64,000 nt of DNA. Source: Stromatinia cepivora (Eukaryota; Ascomycota; Leotiomycetes; Helotiales; Sclerotiniaceae). Made by a program: the position numbers and the translations under genes. The notes beneath the pieces were generated by a model. The model did not search any database. It was not told where the DNA came from and was given only the letters and a program-made list of their open reading frames with translations. Where the stretch lies: assembly GCA_014898415.1 (NCBI GenBank), contig RCTD01000010.1, forward strand, positions 930,001-994,000, read 5' to 3'. Of the stretch, positions 60,423 to 64,000 are shown in pieces (positions within the stretch are counted from its first letter, which is position 1; the number at the start of each line of letters is the position of its first letter).

Positions 60423-63400
60423 ATGGCATCAATGAACAACAACTTTTCCGGTAAATTCCCAATCTTCGCAAACGGAGAGGCCCTACCTTCACACCAAGGG
60501 AAATTATCTGGAAGTTCAGACTTACGCCCAGAATACCCTGCCGATTTTGATAAACATGTTACTTACAAATACTCTGTCGCACAAGGCCAAAACCCCTCGA
60601 AATCGAGCCCAAATCAGAATGGGAATAATTCCGGTTCACCAGTTTGGAACGGACATACCACTAAAGGTCCAAATTGGAATCCCGCGCAACTGTTGAATCC
60701 TCGAAGCATTAATCAAAACCCGCAAGTCTCGCCCAACTTAGCACCACAGTCACAGCCAAAAATTGCACAAGCGGCATCTCCTCCGCAGCCTGTATTCCAG
60801 TTCAATACCCCAGGTGGTTCATATACGCCGGCACCTCCCTTGAACCTGAATTTCAACGTGAACTCAAACTCGAATGGTCAGAACGGCTTTGCATCATATG
60901 CAACGCCGAATGGGCAGATGCTGGGCATGGGAAGTTTTGTAGATCGCATGCATAACGTCACAGATCGCGACATGGTACCTCAAAAGCGCCGAAAGATAGA
61001 AGACTTGACGCGGGAAGGAAGCAGAGCACAGTTTAAAGGAAGCTCTAGTGGAGGCGCCTACGGACAATATGTGAAAGACAAGAGAGTGGACGGTCAGAAA
61101 GAAGGTTGTACCAAACAAGTACTTGACTTATCTATGGTGGACGATGATGATGTTGTGGTTGTCGGGAATGAGCATGATAGGGAAGTTTGCTATGGACGTA
61201 TCGAAGGGTCTCAACTCAACGCTCATCGCGTACCAACACCAAGACCCGGGTCCCAATCACTTATTGCTGAAAATTGGCCGCAGATAAAAATTGTCTTGAG
61301 AAGGAAGGATGGCGATAAGACGAATAATATACACGCTCTCGATTGTACTCGCGAAATTATTGGCTGTGTCGATGTGAACACTGCAATTGGACTCACACCT
61401 CTACTTGACTCCCCAAAAATGGGTGTCAGAACCGCGGCACGTATTCTAACAAGAAAAAGAATGCCCGATGACCAGCCGGCAGGTTCTCCATGCTCTGTTC
61501 GTTATAATCTAGATTTAAACATTTACGGACCGAAAAAGCACGCTCTTCAGATTGGTCGATTTCTCTCTCAAAAGCAACTATGGTTAAGAACTCCACTTTC
61601 TGTCGAAGCTGGTATCCCATTGCATAATCCTCATGCTTTAGAAAAACCTTCTAGAAATGTACAGCCCACTTCTCATACATATCCGTCTTACGCATCTCGT
61701 TCTCAAGCACCTGTTCGAACAACGGAGGAAATTCGAAATGACGTTTTGGGAGTCTTTGACTCATTGCCGAGATCTGAGAGTTTGCCAGAGTTAGAACCAA
61801 GCCCTTTAATTACTACGGAATTACTCAAGCATCAGAAACAAGGACTTTACTTCATGACGAATAGAGAAAAGGAACGAAATTATGAGACGAAGGACAAGTG
61901 CGATTTGTGGAAGCTTAGCCACGGAAATAATGGCCAGAAGATATACTACAATGTCATTACTGGTGACCAGGAACGCAAAAGTCCACCGCAAGTTCTGGGT
62001 GGTATTCTTGCTGATATGATGGGACTGGGGAAGACTCTCAGTATTCTTTCCTTGGTAGTTACGACTCTTGATGATTCAAAAGAATGGGCGAAGCAAAAAC
62101 CATCACATTCCGATCGAAGAGAGCAGCCTGTCGCCAAGTCAGGTAAAGCTGCCTCCCAACCCAAGGTCGAACCAGCAACTCTCGCTTTGAATTGCAAAAC
62201 TACTCTCCTAGTTGCTCCACTAAGTGTTATATCAAATTGGGAAGATCAGATCAAGGCACATGTCAAACCTGATACTTTAAAATACTACATCTACCATGGC
62301 GCCAATCGCATCAAGGACGTTAAGAAATTATCAGAGTATGATGTGGTTATCACTACTTATGGTTCCGTGGCCAGTGAATTCAACAACAGGAACAAGAAGA
62401 AAGATGGTAAATATCCTCTCGAGGAGATGAATTGGTTCCGAATTGTACTTGATGAAGCTCATATGATTCGAGAACAATCAACTTTGCAGTTCAAGGCCAT
62501 TTGTAGGCTTTCGGCACAACGTAGATGGGCTTGTACGGGTACACCAGTCCAGAATCGATTGGAGGACTTGGGTGCCCTAATGAATTTCCTTCGCGTCAAA
62601 CCTTTTGATGGAAGTGGGTTCGCCCAACATATTCTATCCCCTTTCAAAATTTGCGATCCTGAAATCATTCCCAAACTTCGATTACTGGTTGACAGCATTA
62701 CTCTTCGTCGACTCAAAGATAAAATTGATCTTCCAAAGCGTCATGATCATATTGTCAGGCTCAACTTCAGTGATGAAGAGCGTATGGTCTATGATATCTT
62801 TGAAAAGAATGCAACAGATAGGCTTAAAGTCATCACTAGTCAGGGAGAGAGTGCTTTGGGTGGCAAAACCTTTCACCATATTCTTCAATCAATATTGCGT
62901 CTTCGTCAAGTATGTGCTCATGGCAAGGATTTATTGAGTGCTGAGGACCTAAAGATAATGAACGGTTTAAGCAAGGATTCTGCTATCGATCTCGATAGTG
63001 AAGAATATGAAGATCATGATGGAATGACACCCAAGCAAGCGTATGATATGTACAAATTAATGAAGGAAACGGGTGCAGATAGTTGCTTGACCTGTAATCG
63101 AAAAATTGGTCCTCAAGATGTTGTTGATTCTGATGGAGAATCTAAAGATGAGGTCATTGGTTACATGACACCTTGTTTCCACATAATTTGTGGTTTATGC
63201 ATTGGTGCCTACAAATCTCAATTGGAAGAAATGGCTTTTGGTGGTTCTTTTGTTGCATGTCCTACATGTCATCAACAAATCTCTCCATCTGTGTTTTCTC
63301 TCAAGCAAGAAGAAGTAGACAAGGAAGAGGAATCACGATTGAAGTCCAAAGAATCAGCAAAAGCAGGCAAGGATTTATCAAATTATGGTGGACCTCATAC

Positions 63401-63950
63401 TAAAACAATAGCTTTGATTCATGATCTTTTGGAATCTAGAAAGGAATCGGGGTTGAACCCAAATCAACCACCAATCAAAAGCGTTATTTTTTCTGGTTGG
63501 ACAAGTCACCTTGACCTGATTCAATTCGCTTTACAAGAGAACAATATTCCTTACACTCGTCTCGATGGTAAAATGACTCGCATCGCTCGCTCAAACGCCA
63601 TGGAGAATTTTCGCGAGGATCCAACGATCGTTGTCATCCTAGTATCTATCTCTGCCGGTGGTCTCGGTCTCAATCTCACCACAGCCAATAAGGTCTATGT
63701 CATGGAACCTCAATTCAATCCCGCAGCGGAAGCTCAAGCTATTGATCGTGTACATAGACTGGGCCAAAAGAGAGAAGTGCAAACGGTGCGGTTCATCATG
63801 AATAATAGCTTCGAAGAAAAGATGTTGAAAATTCAAGATAAGAAACAAAAGTTGGCGAGTTTGAGTATGGACTCTCAAAAAGGGAGATTGGATAAGAAGG
63901 AGGCATCGATTAGGAAGTTGGAAGAGTTAAAGGATTTGTTTAGGAAGTAG
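60423..63950 (+). CDS. SNF2-family ATPase with RING finger (Rad5/HLTF-like)
   Basis: A single exon, 1,175 aa from MASMNNNFSGKF; the frame also holds an ATG 39 nt upstream (60384), which is less likely. Residues 1-230 are Asn/Gln/Pro/Ser-rich with a basic patch (PQKRRKIED). A conserved block (about 290-400, EIIGCVDVNTAIGLTPLL) precedes the motor. Helicase motifs: Walker A GGILADMMGLGKT (about 526-538), DEAH as LDEAH (about 675), ACTGTPVQN, then a C3HC4 RING (about 887-950: CLTC, PCFHIICGLC, CPTC) inserted before the second lobe, which ends in IDRVHRLGQKREVQTVRF (about 1105). This layout is that of Rad5/HLTF and Uls1/Rad16-type proteins, which remodel DNA-protein complexes and act as ubiquitin ligases in DNA repair. 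No HIRAN domain was identified, so it may not be Rad5 itself. Confidence 0.93.
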   Translation: MASMNNNFSGKFPIFANGEALPSHQGKLSGSSDLRPEYPADFDKHVTYKYSVAQGQNPSKSSPNQNGNNSGSPVWNGHTTKGPNWNPAQLLNPRSINQNPQVSPNLAPQSQPKIAQAASPPQPVFQFNTPGGSYTPAPPLNLNFNVNSNSNGQNGFASYATPNGQMLGMGSFVDRMHNVTDRDMVPQKRRKIEDLTREGSRAQFKGSSSGGAYGQYVKDKRVDGQKEGCTKQVLDLSMVDDDDVVVVGNEHDREVCYGRIEGSQLNAHRVPTPRPGSQSLIAENWPQIKIVLRRKDGDKTNNIHALDCTREIIGCVDVNTAIGLTPLLDSPKMGVRTAARILTRKRMPDDQPAGSPCSVRYNLDLNIYGPKKHALQIGRFLSQKQLWLRTPLSVEAGIPLHNPHALEKPSRNVQPTSHTYPSYASRSQAPVRTTEEIRNDVLGVFDSLPRSESLPELEPSPLITTELLKHQKQGLYFMTNREKERNYETKDKCDLWKLSHGNNGQKIYYNVITGDQERKSPPQVLGGILADMMGLGKTLSILSLVVTTLDDSKEWAKQKPSHSDRREQPVAKSGKAASQPKVEPATLALNCKTTLLVAPLSVISNWEDQIKAHVKPDTLKYYIYHGANRIKDVKKLSEYDVVITTYGSVASEFNNRNKKKDGKYPLEEMNWFRIVLDEAHMIREQSTLQFKAICRLSAQRRWACTGTPVQNRLEDLGALMNFLRVKPFDGSGFAQHILSPFKICDPEIIPKLRLLVDSITLRRLKDKIDLPKRHDHIVRLNFSDEERMVYDIFEKNATDRLKVITSQGESALGGKTFHHILQSILRLRQVCAHGKDLLSAEDLKIMNGLSKDSAIDLDSEEYEDHDGMTPKQAYDMYKLMKETGADSCLTCNRKIGPQDVVDSDGESKDEVIGYMTPCFHIICGLCIGAYKSQLEEMAFGGSFVACPTCHQQISPSVFSLKQEEVDKEEESRLKSKESAKAGKDLSNYGGPHTKTIALIHDLLESRKESGLNPNQPPIKSVIFSGWTSHLDLIQFALQENNIPYTRLDGKMTRIARSNAMENFREDPTIVVILVSISAGGLGLNLTTANKVYVMEPQFNPAAEAQAIDRVHRLGQKREVQTVRFIMNNSFEEKMLKIQDKKQKLASLSMDSQKGRLDKKEASIRKLEELKDLFRK

Positions 63951-64000
63951 GTTGCAGTAACAATGATGGTATTTTCAGGATGGTTATGAGTTTATGGTGT

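Overview
The window reads as nuclear DNA of a filamentous ascomycete. Genes carry short introns (about 40-130 nt, one of about 200 nt). A Zn2Cys6 regulator is present. An AT-rich block shows transposon decay made only of C-to-T and G-to-A changes, the signature of repeat-induced point mutation (RIP). Protein similarity judged from memory points to Leotiomycetes, probably Sclerotiniaceae (Botrytis/Sclerotinia type); the species is an inference.

Layout. Bases 1-7530 are an AT-rich, RIP-mutated transposon block. It holds a minus-strand Ty3/Gypsy relic running off the left edge, then two copies of a compact LTR element that carries only a gag frame. Each copy has 150-bp LTRs and a perfect 5-bp target duplication. 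Bases 7.5-11.4 kb are non-coding but rich in short tandem repeats, including 26 copies of an 8-bp unit. From 11.4 kb the window is mostly single-copy genes: an unknown protein with an internally duplicated domain (-), a Zn2Cys6 transcription factor (-), RRP8 (+), DDI1 (-), a GNAT acetyltransferase (+), URA5 (-) and NOG1 (+). A gene-poor stretch (27.8-36 kb) holds a TA-flanked MITE and one ten-exon LaeA-like methyltransferase that no single reading frame reveals. Then come an OSTalpha/TMEM184 membrane protein (-), the giant lipid-transfer protein CSF1 (+), translation elongation factor 2 (+), an intron-containing tRNA-Lys (-), a small Ser/Arg-rich protein (-), AIM41 (+), the type II PI 4-kinase LSB6 (+) and a RING-containing SNF2 ATPase (+).

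How the genes relate. There is no obvious gene cluster or operon-like system. Ribosome production and translation are well represented (RRP8, NOG1, eEF2, tRNA-Lys), as is membrane lipid handling (CSF1, LSB6, the OSTalpha-type protein). Several neighbours are divergent and may share promoters, notably OSTalpha/CSF1 with 549 bp between start codons. All exon joins were worked out by hand from splice motifs, frame and family similarity; no alignment or transcript data were available.

Most notable: a DDI1 start codon that exists only after splicing (AT|G), the paired gag-only LTR elements whose outer edges escaped RIP, the hidden ten-exon methyltransferase, the TA-flanked MITE and the 8-bp minisatellite.
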